DNA of 64,000 nucleotides from Podocnemis expansa (Eukaryota; Chordata; Testudines; Podocnemididae). The notes beneath the pieces are model-generated. The model was not told the DNA's origin and ran no database searches. It saw only the letters and a list, made by a program, of their open reading frames with translations. The stretch spans positions 4,417,675 to 4,481,674 of the forward strand of contig ML682024.1 of NCBI GenBank assembly GCA_007922195.1, written 5' to 3'. Positions 45,161 to 56,243 of this stretch are shown in pieces. Positions within the stretch are counted from its first letter, which is position 1, and every line of letters begins with the position of its first letter. The translations under genes and the position numbers were made by a program.

Positions 45161-46005
45161 AGCGGGGGGATGGGGCAGCTGGGGCTACAGGCTGTGCACT
45201 CGTCCCTCGGCTGGCTGGCACCTTCCGTCTATCCTGGGCTCCAGCCACAGCGCTCTGACTGCCCAGTCCTCTGCCAGACCCAGCCTGGCTCTGCCCGCCT
45301 CCAGCAGCCCCCTTTCTATTCCCTCCTCCTCCCTCTCTTGTTCCCAGTCTGTCGCTTTCTACACCTTTCGCATCTCTCCTCTCCACCCCCCTTTTCCCAG
45401 ATCTGGCTTTGGACCCATAGGAGATCTGGGTTAAACCAGACCTGGGGGTCGGGGGGGGCACAGACTGCCTAAGCCAGTCAGACCTTTGTCCTGGGGCCAA
45501 ATGAGAGCCAGTGCCCACTAGAAAAGTAAGGTCCTTCTGAGCCAGCTGCCTCCTAGACCAATTGGTTCCATCCAACAGGGCGCCCCAGCCCTTGGAATCC
45601 TTCATTCATGTGGGGCTGGTGGGGGGAACTGGGGGGGGCATCTGCCCTGTTAAGATTTCAGCTGACAACACACCATCTCATGAAACTGGTGTCACAGAGC
45701 CACAGGCCTGGTGCTCTTGCTTGGCTCTGACCCAATCACTGGGGAACGTGTAATGTGCTAGCCCCTTTGGGGTCCCCCTTTTCCTGGGGTGAGTCCCCCC
45801 AGACCTGAACCTCAGATTGTGCAGGCCCCCCAATGTCATGCCATGAGCCCTCCCCCCCCAAAAGTGAGACTGGCTGGGTTGAATCCCAGAGGGAGACTTG
45901 CATCTCCAGAAGGAGCAATGCCCCCCACTCCCCTTCAGCTTCCTTCCTTGGTTCTTTTTCTTAATCTGGAGTGACCCTCAACAGGCCATGTGAACACGAG
46001 GGGGG
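45161..46005. other. Intergenic region between GRM6 and a hAT copy
   Basis: GC-rich sequence without an identifiable gene. C-runs and G-runs explain the open frames. Confidence 0.35.
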
Positions 46006-46307
46006 CAGGGCCGGTTTAAGGGATTGTGCCACCCCAAGCCAAATTTTGATTTGGCACCCCCCCATCTCATTCATGGAGGTTGAAAACAGTTTTCCAAAGT
46101 GCATAAATCTCCAGTGTCTACCTGCAGAGGGATTTAATGTGCACTCTTCCTACATGACTTAAGCAGCAGGTTGACTAACAGTATCTGAGCCGCTAGGAAA
46201 GAGTTGAAGAGGCGGGAGCCACCCTGATCTTCAGGGGGGCTAGGCGCCCCTAAGAACTGTCATCTGAAGCCATGTCTGTCTCTTGCCTCACAGTAGAGCC
46301 GGCCCTG
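46006..46307. mobile_element. hAT-type element (CAGGGCCGG ends)
   Basis: CAGGGCCGGTTTA at the left matches the inverse of TAGAGCCGGCCCTG at the right. The flanks are both G-rich (GAGGGGGG and AGGGGAGG), so the duplication cannot be judged exactly. The ends resemble those of 1205-1734. Confidence 0.65.
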
Positions 46308-47832
46308 AGGGGAGGCCAGTAGGTCACGGAGAACAGAAAGTTACAGTCAAGTTCACTCGGGTCTGTCCTGACCCACTTTGAGTCCCCGTCTGGAAATGTC
46401 TCCTCTGCCTTCAGTAAGCATCACTTACCAACCCCCAGGGGCCCCTCCTTGGTCAGCTGTTCTTGTTCCCCAGAAGCATGGTTGTCTGAGTCCTTTGTTT
46501 TCCAGCTGGCTTCAGCTGGCTAGCTTCCCGCAGAGGGTGGGCACCCAGCTGGGTAGTTTCCAGGTTCCAAATTGCCAGGCAATTGTCTGGGCCCAGGCCC
46601 AGGTGTTGGTCACACTAGGATCCCTAGCCACATCCTTCAGTGGAAGCCGTGTTCTATTGTCCATGCTGCCTGGGTCTCTGCAGCCTTTTCCTGTTACTTA
46701 GTTAACCATCTGTCACACAGGGGAAATTGAGGCACATGCAGTAATTCATACAAAATATTACAGGACATTCCCACTCCATCACCACAAGAAAATGGGGTTT
46801 AGGACTTAGAGCAGGGGGCTGGGAGCTATGATTCCTGGGTTCTATCCCTGGCCATGGAAATAAGAGATCCTAGGGGCTTCCTGGGATTGCAGAATTTAGC
46901 TCTTCCAGCTCTGTGCAGGTGCCCACCTCCCTGAGCGCTCTGGTTCAAGGAAGAGGCTGGATAGCCAGCAAAGGAGGTGGGGGCTGGGCAGGCTCCAATC
47001 TGCTCTGTGCGGCTCCATCCCCCAGGCCTGGGGCTGTTCTGGGGAAGGGAGGGGGCTGAGTGGCTTCTTTCAGAGAAGGAGAAAAATGGAGACAGCACTT
47101 TGTGGGATGACTTCAGGCTCTCTCCATTTCCAAGCCGTTGGTCTGGCTGGCTTGGTCTGATGGGGTGGTGAGCTGGGGCTAATGTATTGGATGGGTCTGA
47201 CTTGGGGGTGGAGTGGGCTGTGGGTCTGATCAAGGGTGGGAAGGGAGGGCACCAGGCTGACTGGACCTGGGTGTCTGATGTATCATGGTGTAGCCAGGCT
47301 GCTTCCCCTTCCCCCCCCCCCCCCCCCGCACACATCACTTCACAAACACCAGCTGTTCTGGATGGGCACTCAGGGAGGAAAAAAGCAATTGCATTAATTC
47401 ATCACTTAAAGCAGGGAGAGCCACAGCTCATCCAGCCCAGGGGCCGCTGCCAGAACCAGCCTCTAATCCAGGGAATCATTTCCACATCCCCATACACCCT
47501 ATCCATTTCTCTAGTCCCACACACTGCCTCATCTATCTATCTATCTATCCCCACAGGCTCCTTTCCTCTGGATGGTTAGTGAGATGGGTGTGGCTGGGAA
47601 CAGGCACCTAGATCTGACCCATTGACTCCCATGGAGCTGTGGCTGGTTCCCAGCATCTGAGGATCTGCCCCCTGCCATTAATTTACCCACCACCCCAATT
47701 TTCCCCATGTAACCCCAGCCCTGTGCAACTCTGTCACTCCTACTCCTCTCCCCATTGCCTCTCCCCTGTTTCTCTCAATTAATGACAATAGAAGGCCAAA
47801 TGTGTGCCCAGCTGAGAATAAGTACTCTAGGT
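46308..47832. other. Intergenic DNA with short repeats
   Basis: A tRNA-like unit lies near 46795-46860, a C-run near 47310 and an (ATCT)n run near 47530. No gene was recognised. Confidence 0.4.
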
Positions 47833-48019
47833 CAGTGATTTTCAAACTTAGGGTTGGGACCCAGTAGTGGGTCACAGACCCTCAGGTACTGGGTTGTAGC
47901 ATCCCCTGCTGCTGCCACCAAAAGACTGGAATGCATTGCTCAAAGATGAAATTGTTTGATCACAAGCATAAAAGATTGTTTTCAACTGGGTACTGAGAAA
48001 AAAACCTTGAAAGCCACTG
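47833..48019. mobile_element. hAT (Charlie-like) element with exact 8-bp duplication
   Basis: CAGTGATTTTCAAACTTAGG and the inverse CTTGAAAGCCACTG form the ends. CTCTAGGT is identical at 47825-47832 and 48020-48027. It is the sister copy of 29163-29349. Confidence 0.9.
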
Positions 48020-48027
48020 CTCTAGGT

Positions 48028-49489
48028 GGCTGGCGGAGGGACCTGGCCTCGGGCGCCGGCCAGCCTTTGGCCAGGGATTTGGCTGTATTAGCAGGGGAAG
48101 GAGAAAGCTGCCTGGCTAGCAAACCACGGGGGGGTCTGGATTAGGGGAGAGAGATGGGAATTAGGAGCGATGGGCTGGAGAGGAACAGAGCAGAGTGGAG
48201 GGGAAATGAACCCCCCCAGGCCTAATTCCAACAGCCATTAGTCCTTATTAAACAGGATTGGCAGCTAAAACCCTAGAAATATTTCTCTCTGTCCTCTGGG
48301 TTGCTGGGCTGTGTCTCTGTCCAGCCCCATACACACCCCTCTCTCCTGTTATCCCCATATACCCCCAGTCCATCTGTGGGTCTGGTCTGAAGGTGAAGCA
48401 AGGGGAACAGAATCAGACTTGTCAGGCCTATTGGTCTGATCTGGGGCAGCAGGCGGGGGGTGGATGTTGTTCCCTGGGCCCATTGGGCCAACAGAATAGA
48501 GGGACCACGGAGGACCCCCCCCATTTATTCCACTCAATAATAGTTGAACCCCCTCACAGAGGGGAAGGCTGGTGCCCCATGTCATTCCCAGCTTCCACAG
48601 ATCCTGGCTGCTTTATCCTCCTGAGCTCCCTGGCCTCTGTGGGGCTCCCCTGTGCCCCATGGCAGCTTTCTGGCTAGCCTAGCCTGTCCTCTCTGCAGAT
48701 CCACTCTGAGGGTGAGGCCTTCTCCCTCTGCAGGTATCTCTGTGCCAGGCCAGAGCTCCCCTCTCAGCAGCCACAGGCCCCCCAGGTAATCCCCTAACTC
48801 TTCTGCCGGTATGGCCCAGAGGATTATGGCCCCGTGCAGGCTGAAGGAGAAATCCCACTCAGCATAATCCTGTTGCTCTTTCCCCAGCCTGAGCTCCTCC
48901 CCAGGGCTCCAGATGGCTTCACACCCAGCAGGGCGAAGGGGAAACTGAGGGTACACAGCAAGGCAGAGAATCTGAGAATCATGACTTGAGCTGCCTCTGC
49001 TCTAACCACTAGATCCCACTCCCCTCCCATAACTGCAGAGAGAACCCAGGATTCCCTCCCAGCCCCCCCCACCCCATTCTAGCCTGCTAGACCCCATTTT
49101 CTTCCCTGAGCTGTGGACGCAAGTGCAACCTAGGAGACTCAGCTCCCAAGCTTAAGATGGGAAACTACTTTCCTTGTAAGATGGTCTCCTTCATGTAACC
49201 ACCTCTTTGCTTACTTCTACCAGCCTGAGATGGATGGTGACTCCAGTGGTGCCAGATTACCATCTAGTGGGGAACAGTGCAAACTGCTGCTCTGTGCTCC
49301 CTCAGGGAGTGGGTGGCAAGTGTCATCAGTCTGGGATCCCAGCCAGCCTTCACCAATAGTGCTGAGCAATCATGGGCACCCGCCACCCCACCACAGACCT
49401 CCTCCCCAGTGGACCCAAATCTCTCACTCTTAGAATCTCTTGGAGGGTTGTGTGTAACAGGACTATGAAATTAGGTAAATTGTGGGCAG
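48028..49489. other. Intergenic DNA, no gene recognised
   Basis: An inverse tRNA-like unit (GAACCCAGGATTCCCTCC region) lies near 48985-49075. Nothing else could be assigned. Confidence 0.4.
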
Positions 49490-49735
49490 AGTTATATATT
49501 CTTTCCCATCATACAACACTTGGAGTCATCCCATGAACTGAGCAAGCAGCAGGTTTGTTATGTACAAGAGGAAGTGCTTTTTCATATAGCACATGGTTAA
49601 TCTATAGAACTCCATGCCAGGGGATGCTGTGATGGTGAAAAGTAGAACCGGATTCAACAAAGAATTGGAGAAGTTCCTGGAGAGTAGGGCCATTTATGGT
49701 TATAAGCCAAGACAGAGAGAGTGCTGGCATCTGGC
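49490..49735 (+). mobile_element. CR1 LINE 3' terminal fragment
   Basis: The wording GAGGAAGTGCTTTTTCAT, ACTCCATGCCAGGGGATG, AATTGGAGAAGTTCCTGGAG and ATTTATGGTTATAAGCCAAG follows a CR1 3' UTR in plus orientation. The region after it (49740-50345) may hold another old element bounded by AGGGCCCCA words, but I could not define its ends. Confidence 0.65.
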
Positions 49736-50488
49736 CTGGGGCCAGAGGCAGCTTTTGGGGTAGGTGAAGCAGGTGCCAGCCTAGGGCCCCAAGCAGTAAA
49801 GGGCCCTGACCCCAATTCAGTGGACAGCAGAGGTGGTTGCCTGCTTTGTCTACCCCAAAAACCAGACCTGCAGTCATCGGCAGGAGAGCTCTGAACTGTG
49901 GAAGGCGCAGACAGCCTGGGATGGGACCATGGAGGGGTGGGGGAGGAGGCAGGGTGCCAGAGCAGTGGGGGGGGGGGCACAGGGAGCTAGGGCTGTTGGG
50001 GAAATTGGGGCCCCTGGCAGGGAGTCAGGACACAAGGGGAGAGCAGGTTCTTGCACTAGGGTGCTGGGGATACATGGGGAGGCTTGTCATGGGGAGCCAG
50101 GGCCACAGAGGGGAAGGCCAGGGCCCTCATGGGAGACCTGGGTTTGCAGAGGGACCAAAATAGGGGTTTTGAGGTCTTAGGGCAGGAACTAGGGATGCAG
50201 GGTGGTAGGGTTGGAAGTGGGTAGCTAATAGAGGGCCCCAGGTAGTGTAAGGTCACCTCTGCCTGGGGCTGGATGGAAGTAGATGTCAACTGGCCAGTCA
50301 CCTGCCACCAGCCCCTAGAGGTGTGGCAGAAGGATGGTCTCAGAACTTAAAAGAGGTGGCCGGCCACTAGTGCTCATTTTAAGTATGCCTTGGAGCACCA
50401 GGCAGGCTGGATCATGTTGGGTCAGTTCCAAAGGGGCAGCTGTGTTAATCTAGTTCAGCAAAACAAGCAAGGAGTCCTATGGCACTTA

Positions 50489-51195
50489 GGCTATGTCTAC
50501 ATGGGGAGTGCTTGTTTCGAAACAACACGTTTCGAAACAAGCTGTTTCGAAATAATATGTTATTTCGAAACAACTTATTTCGCNNNNNNNNNNNNNNNNN
50601 NNNNNNNNNNNNNNNNNNNNNNNNNNNNNNNNNNNNNNNNNNNNNNNNNNNNNNNNNNNNNNNNNNNNNNNNNNNNNNNNNNNNNNNNNNNNNNNNNNNN
50701 NNNNNNNNNNNNNNNNNNNNNNNNNNNNNNNNNNNNNNNNNNNNNNNNNNNNNNNNNNNNNNNNNNNNNNNNNNNNNNNNNNNNNNNNNNNNNNNNNNNN
50801 NNNNNNNNNNNNNNNNNNNNNNNNNNNNNNNNNNNNNNNNNNNNNNNNNNNNNNNNNNNNNNNNNNNNNNNNNNNNNNNNNNNNNNNNNNNNNNNNNNNN
50901 NNNNNNNNNNNNNNNNNNNNNNNNNNNNNNNNNNNNNNNNNNNNNNNNNNNNNNNNNNNNNNNNNNNNNNNNNNNNNNNNNNNACAACATGTCCGAACAG
51001 GGCTGTTTCGAAACCTCTGTTTCGAACAACTCTGTTTCGACAGGTAACGAGGTTTAAGTTATTTCGCAAAGACCACGGCCATTTCGAAAGAAGCCGTTTG
51101 CTTCTTTCGAAATGGCCGTGCGTCGTGTGGCCATGGCACTCCTTATTTCGAAACAACCTCTGTTGTTTCGAAATAAGGAGTGTGTGGACATACCC
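50489..51195. mobile_element. TTTCGAAA-rich MITE (Harbinger-like) with TTA duplication
   Basis: The ends GGCTATGTCTACA and inverse GGGTATGTCCACA match at 11 of 13 positions. TTA occurs at 50486-50488 and 51196-51198, the three-base duplication expected for PIF/Harbinger. The interior repeats TTTCGAAA palindromes and includes two strong hairpins: 51074-51120 (21-bp stem, 5-nt loop) and 51137-51182 (21-bp stem, 4-nt loop). 400 bases are unresolved. No coding region is visible. Confidence 0.75.
50584..50983. other. Assembly gap (400 N)
   Basis: Four hundred N bases lie inside the hairpin-rich MITE. The number is probably an estimate or placeholder. Confidence 0.95.
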
Positions 51196-51879
51196 TTAAA
51201 GTCTAACAAATATATTTATTGCATGAGCTTCCATGGGAGAAAATCCCACTTCATCAGATGCCTAGAAGATGGGCTGAGAAAGTGGGATTTTCTCCTATTT
51301 CAGTCTTCCTGACCACTCCATTAATGACCTGTTAATAGCCACCCTCAGCCAAATGAGTAATAAATCACAGCTTTAAAGAGAAACAGCAGAACTGGAATTC
51401 ATATGTCAATTTGACACAGTGAACTCAGGCTCTTTTCCCATTACAACACATATTTTGCTTTCCTTCCCCCTCCCCGCCAATTACTGTCCTCCACTGTTTG
51501 AATCCAAACAACTGCTTTGATCAGCTGTAACCCACTGACCTGATCCTCTGATTTACACTTCCCTGCATTTCTTTTGCTCCCTTTCTGTACGTTCCCCATC
51601 TCCAATCATCTGAGGAAGTGGGATTTGCTCCCAAGAAAGCTCATGCAATAAATAAATTTGCTAATCTTTTCCAAGCCACCAAACTCCTTGTCAGGCATGT
51701 TGGGCCAGTTTTTCCAAGGATGAACGGGACAAGCTGGGTAATTGAGGCTGGTGGTGGGACACTGAGCGGGCCCCTCCCCGTCTGTCTGCCCCCAGCCCTG
51801 GGAGAAGGGCGAGGCTGTGTCCCACCCACCCCAGCACAGGGGGAAACTGAGGCAGGCGATGAGCTTCTCACTTCCCGCT

Positions 51880-52060
51880 CCGGAACGTTCTGATTCTGGC
51901 CCCTCCCCGGCCCCGCCCCTAGTTCTTCCTGGGCGTTCTGATCCCGCCCCGTCGAATTTGCCGAGCGGTTGGTTTCCGCTTCCGGTGGAAGGTGGTGCAC
52001 GCCGCTGCCCGGCTCGGGCTGGCCCGGGCCGTAAGGTGAGGGTGGGCGAGCGGGGGGGGG
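51880..52060 (+). promoter_or_regulatory. CpG-rich promoter and likely non-coding exon 1 of ABT1
   Basis: CpG density is high. A GT donor (GCCGTAAG|GTGAGG) at about 52035 would end a leader exon, matching the acceptor TTGGCAG at 52540-52546 before the ABT1 start exon. Confidence 0.6.
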
Positions 52061-52561
52061 GTGATCACGTGGTAGGGGCTGGGTGGACAGGCGCACGTGG
52101 ATCTGGAGGAGGGGGTGGCTGAGAGAGGGATCCCCGGCTTGGGGTGTGGGGGAAAGGGGGTCTGTAGAGGACTGGAGTGGAGCGGGAAGGGGAGGGGGCT
52201 GGACAGGGCAGAGCTGGGGCGCTGGGGGGCAGCAGGGACCATGGGGGCTGGGCCGGTCTGTAGGCTGGTGGCAGAGGAGGACGGGGGACATAGGGTGGGG
52301 ACCAGATGGGTGGTAAGTAATGGGGGGTGGGGGAGAGATGTGAGGTCAGGAATGGGGTGGAATGGAAGAGGATACATGGGATGGAGCCGATATCACAGTG
52401 GGGAGTATTGGGGGGGCTGTGGACTGGGGATCTATGGAGGGTTATGGGGTGGGGAATGGTGTAGGCAGGCAATGGGGGAGGATTTTGTAGGTGACTTGGA
52501 AGTTGGGGGCTGCCTAAGACTTGAGCTAACTCCTCTCTGTTGGCAGGGGCCAGTGCCTGTG

Positions 52562-53860
52562 ATGCTGGAGGAGCCACAGGGGTCTCCCGGGGCTGAGCAG
52601 GGGGCAGGAGAGGAGGGGGGTCTCCAGCCAGCTGCTTCTGATCCCCCCCAGGCTAAGAAGATTGTGCCAGGCATCGTGTACCTAGGGCACATCCCACCCC
52701 GCTTCCGGCCCCGGCATGTCCGCAACCTGCTCAGCGTCCATGGGGAGGTTGGACGCATCTTCCTGCAGCCTGAAGGTGAGTCCATGAAGGTGGGGATCTG
52801 GGGATGGGGTGCTTTTCCCTGCAGTCAAGGCTGGGCACAAGTGGGGTCTGTGTAACTGGTGTGTCCTGGCTCTCTCTACTCCCTAAATCCCCTTTGGTGG
52901 TTGTCATCCAGTGTTTGGTGTGTGAACTCAGGTGTTGTGACCCACATCCCATCTTCAGCTGGAATTTCTAGTGATGCACAGGATTCCCCTTCACTTTTCC
53001 ACTGAAAACATTTTGCAGTGTTATATGTGGCCATTCCTCAGCTGCCCTGCCCAAGAAGTGGCTGCATCTCAATGCCAGGTGGGCCTGTGGGTGGAAAGGA
53101 CTTGTGGGAGGTTAGAGCAGGGATTGATCTCTCTGTCTCTCAGAGCGGTTCATCCGGAAGAGGAAGAAGAAAGCTGGAGCCAAGGCCAAGAACTACACGG
53201 AGGGCTGGGTGGAGTTCAGAGACAAGCGAGTGGCAAAGCTCGTGGCTGCTAGTCTGCACAACACACCCATGGGTACCCGCCGCAGGAGCCGCTTCCACTA
53301 TGACCTATGGAATATAAAGGTGCCAGCTCTAGGAGGGGAGTGGGGTCTAGTGGTTAGAGAGGGGGGGCCGGGAGCCAGGACTCCTGGGTTATCCCAGAGG
53401 TCTCAGGTGGGAAGTGGGATCCAGCACATTCAAGGCAATGAGGTGTCCGTTTGTCTGTCCCTCCCTGCAGTACTTGCACCGGTTCAAATGGCCACACCTG
53501 AGCGAACGGCTGGCTTACGAGCGGCAGGTCCGCCAGCAGCGCTTGCGGGCTGAGATCTCTCAGGCCAAGCGTGAGACCAACTTCTATCTGCGCAGCGTGG
53601 AGACCAGTCAGCGCTTTGCCCGCCGTGCCGCTAGTGCCCCCACCAGTGGGGAGGAGAAGAGTTGGGGCTTCTTGCAGCGACCCACTGAGGAGGAGATCCA
53701 GCAGCGCAAGGCAGGCGGGCAGCGGCTCCGCGGGCAGCTGGCTAAGGCCCAGGAGATCCAGCTGAAATCTCAGACCAGCCGCTCTCTGCTGGCCAAGATC
53801 TTCAACGCCACAGACACTGCCTCTGCCTCAAAGGAGGCACCGGGGGGCTCAGATCCGTAA
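52562..53860 (+). CDS. ABT1: ABT1/Esf2 ribosome-biogenesis RNA-binding protein (3 coding exons)
   Basis: Coding parts are 52562-52775, 53144-53319 and 53471-53860, giving 259 residues (human ABT1 about 272). An acidic, low-complexity N-terminus leads to an RRM-like domain over residues about 38-130, with [26 protein letters not shown] and the RNP1-like strand [15 protein letters not shown]. The conserved [20 protein letters not shown] and [17 protein letters not shown] blocks follow, then a basic coiled helix. In yeast the orthologue Esf2 assists early 18S rRNA processing and stimulates Dbp8. The vertebrate protein was named as an activator of basal transcription and is nucleolar. Splice borders and phases are normal. 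A copy of the ~75-bp repeat ends about 60 bp before exon 53144. ATTAAA at 54571 is a possible poly(A) signal. Confidence 0.95.
53012..53085 (+). repeat. Copy of the ~75-bp intronic repeat in ABT1
   Basis: TATGTGGCCATTCCTCAGCT followed by AGTGGCTGCATCTCAATGCC, 59 bp before the exon at 53144. Confidence 0.65.
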
Positions 53861-53929
53861 TGATGACTTGGCCCTGGGGGTGCTGTGCCGATGGGGGCGG
53901 TGCTCTCCCCTGGTTGTCAGGACCAGGCT

Positions 53930-54145
53930 CTGGGGTGCTGTGCTGTGAAGAGTGGGGCTTCTGGGTTCTCTGTAGGTTCTGACAGGAGGCTGGGAGCTGG
54001 GTCTTCTGGGTTCTCTCCCCAGTGTTAGCAAAAGAGTGGGTGCTAATGGTTAGAGCATGAAGGATTGGGAGCCAGGAATCTGGGGGGAGGTTCAGTTCCT
54101 GGCAGCCAGAGAAGTGTGAGGGTTAGTGATTAGAGTAGGGGAACC
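53930..54145 (+). repeat. tRNA-like (MIR-like) repeat units in the ABT1 3' region
   Basis: Consecutive GCTTCTGGGTTCTCT, GTCTTCTGGGTTCTCTCCCC and GCTAATGGTTAGAGCATG blocks match the units at 9880-10125. Confidence 0.5.
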
Positions 54146-54570
54146 GGAAGAGCTGACGCAGTCCCTCTAGTCTTTGGCAGGCTGGGATGGGTGTAGTGGC
54201 TTTGGGGATGCAAGCTGGCCTCCTGCCCCTCAGCTCCGGGGTCTTTGGGACTTTGCTTGGTAACAGCTTCTTTTTCCTTAGTTCCTGCGCAGGGCTTTGA
54301 AAACCAGTTGTCTTAATGCAACTCAGCAAGTCTCAGCTTGGGCCAGTCCCTGCCGTGGCTGCGCTCAGTGGTCGGTTTTCCTAGGAGGTTGCTTGAGCTG
54401 TCAGGCATGGTTTGGGCCTGGCCCCTTGACTTCTGCTTACCTGAGACTGTGGCTTGCAAACAACCTAATTTGTAGCCCATGGGGCCAGCCCACTTGCCCT
54501 CAGACCCCAGCCCTGTGTGTTTAATGCCAGCTGTGGCCCGAGGGCTCTCCAGTTCCTCATGGTGATTGTG

Positions 54571-54576
54571 ATTAAA
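54571..54576 (+). promoter_or_regulatory. Possible ABT1 poly(A) signal ATTAAA
   Basis: The variant hexamer lies 0.7 kb after the stop. No AATAAA is nearer. Confidence 0.4.
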
Positions 54577-54894
54577 AGACTAAAGTGACAAAAAATGACC
54601 GTGGTCTCCATTAAATTTATTAAAAGTGATAAAATGCTCTGCTCCAAGGGAAGTTGTGGAAGGGGAATCGTGTGTGGTGGGTGGCTTTCCAGTGATGCCT
54701 TTCTTGGCCCTTTTCTGTTTAACCTTGATCAGTGAGCTGGGAAATCAAGGACATGGAGGACGGCCGCTGATCTTGAGTGGTGTGGACCTGCGTTCCCTCT
54801 AAGGTGCCTGGCTGTGAAACTGCATGTAAAAAAACTTGCAGTGCAGTGTTTTTCCATTCCCGCGCAGATGGAGGGCCAAGCCGGCAGCACAGTC

Positions 54895-55345
54895 CAGGAT
54901 TGGCCACTTGTGGCAGGCCCAGGCCACAGGTTGAGCGGGGACAGGCTGGCAGAGTAGCGTAGGATTGGCTGGGGTCAGGGCCAGGCTGGGAAAGCACCAG
55001 AGGACCAGCGGGGGGGAAAAGGAGGCCAGCAGAGCAGCTGAGGATCGAGCTGGGGGCAGGGGCAGGCACACCTTGGGGCTGAAACTGGGCAGAGCCAGGC
55101 TGACAGAGTGGCAGAGGATTGGTGGAGGGGGGGCTGGGCAGGGCCAGGCTGGCAGAAGATCAGCGGCCAAGGGGAGCAGACATGGGGTCGGGCAAGGCCA
55201 GGCTGGCAAAGCACCTGAGGATTGGCTGGGGGGGCAGGCCTGAAGTGTGGCTGAGGATCAGCTGGGGGAGGGGACAGGCTGGAAGAGCCGCCAAAGATTG
55301 GTGGGGGGGCCAGGCCTGAAGTGCAGCTAGGATCGGCTTGGGGGG
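54895..55345 (+). repeat. Degenerate tandem repeat inside the hAT element
   Basis: GGGCCAGGCTGGCAGAG and GAGGATTGGCTGGGG-type words alternate in about seven units of roughly 55-75 bp. The units vary too much for a CRISPR-like or recent satellite interpretation. Confidence 0.65.
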
Positions 55346-55642
55346 GCAGACGGGGGTTGCTATTCCAGAGCTATCCAAGGGTTCCTTTTTACCATCATGT
55401 CCTCTGTCCCCAGGCATTCTAAAAACAGGCGAATTTGTCCAGCTTTTTACTTCTGATATATAGAATGTTTAAAAGAAAAAAAGGGGTGGGGTGGGGGGGG
55501 CAACACAGGGCTTGAACCTTTGATCCTGATGTTAAGAGTTTGCTGCACAGATGCGTGCACACAAAATAAAGGGCAGTTTACAGAAAAATCAAGGTGGAGT
55601 GTAGCACACAGTTATCCTTTCTTGCTAGAAGTTTTTCTACTG

Positions 55643-55725
55643 GGAGCCTCTAGTTTAGCTGGTAGAGTAGCAAATGGGGAATATGAGGGTCATGGGTTCA
55701 AGTCTTGTGTTGGGTTCTTCAATTT
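55643..55725 (+). other. tRNA-like relic
   Basis: A D-arm-like TTAGCTGGTAGAGTAG is followed at tRNA spacing by a T-arm-like ATGGGTTCAAGTCTTGT, whose stem pairs only with several G-T wobbles. The middle resembles tRNA-Lys spacing, but the anticodon stem is not intact. It is most likely a SINE head or tRNA pseudogene carried in the hAT element. Confidence 0.4.
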
Positions 55726-56243
55726 TTGGCCTGTTGCTCCCTACAGAAGGGCTAAATGGGGGGGAAAAATAGCAAACACTAATAAAATGAAGGAAAATAA
55801 AGTATACCATGAATAAAATTACTAACAGGGACCAATTAAGTAAAACAAATAAAGGAGCACATTTGAACAGGCTAGAAATTAAGACAAATTTTTTAAAATT
55901 GTAAAATGGGCTCCTGTGCAAAATGAAAAACAAGAGAAGTTAACTACTTTCTTTTTTTTAACTTTTTTATGTGCATATTCATTTTGGAAAACCAACAAAG
56001 GCAGACGAACAGAACTGAAGAATTGATGAGACATAACATCACAAGCATAAAATTCATTCAAATTATTAATAAAAACAATTTTAAATAACAATTTAAAATT
56101 ACTTATTAATTTTTCATTGTTCTATATTTTTCAATAATTTCCATCACATGAGTTTGCACAAAAATTTTATTCAGAAGTTCTGCACACAGGTTGAAACTTT
56201 TGCACACAAGCTGCCAAACCTTAGAGGGAACATTGGTGTGGAC

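Larger units (their letters stand above)
50429..51690 (+). mobile_element. PLE fragment with inverted tails, split by a MITE
   Basis: A minus-strand tail (CCAAAGGGGCAGCTGTGTTA near 50430, CATGAGCTTCCATGGGAGAA near 51224) is followed near 51280 by a plus-strand C-terminal remnant and tail, ending near 51690. The left tail is interrupted between GGCACTTA and AAGTCTAACAAA by the element at 50489-51195. The coding remnant is heavily decayed. Confidence 0.75.
54788..56235. mobile_element. 1.45-kb hAT-type element with exact 8-bp duplication
   Basis: CTGCGTTCCCTCTAAGG at the left pairs with CCTTAGAGGGAACATTG at the right. GTGTGGAC is identical at 54780-54787 and 56236-56243. The interior contains a tandem repeat (54895-55345), a tRNA-like segment (55643-55725) and AT-rich DNA, but no transposase frame I recognise. 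It shares ends with 16155-16598 and 24477-24816. Confidence 0.85.

Noticed and set aside
50390..51199. Frames of about 190-270 codons spanning the N block
   Set aside because: They are open only because N bases translate to X. The flanks are PLE tail and MITE palindromes.
52097..52855. A 252-codon plus-strand frame upstream of ABT1
   Set aside because: It reads through the G-rich intron into the ABT1 exon. The splice acceptor at 52546 and the ATG at 52562 give the family protein.
54895..55345. Regularly spaced repeats that could suggest a CRISPR-like array
   Set aside because: Units vary in length and sequence, lie in a vertebrate hAT element, and have no spacers or cas genes.
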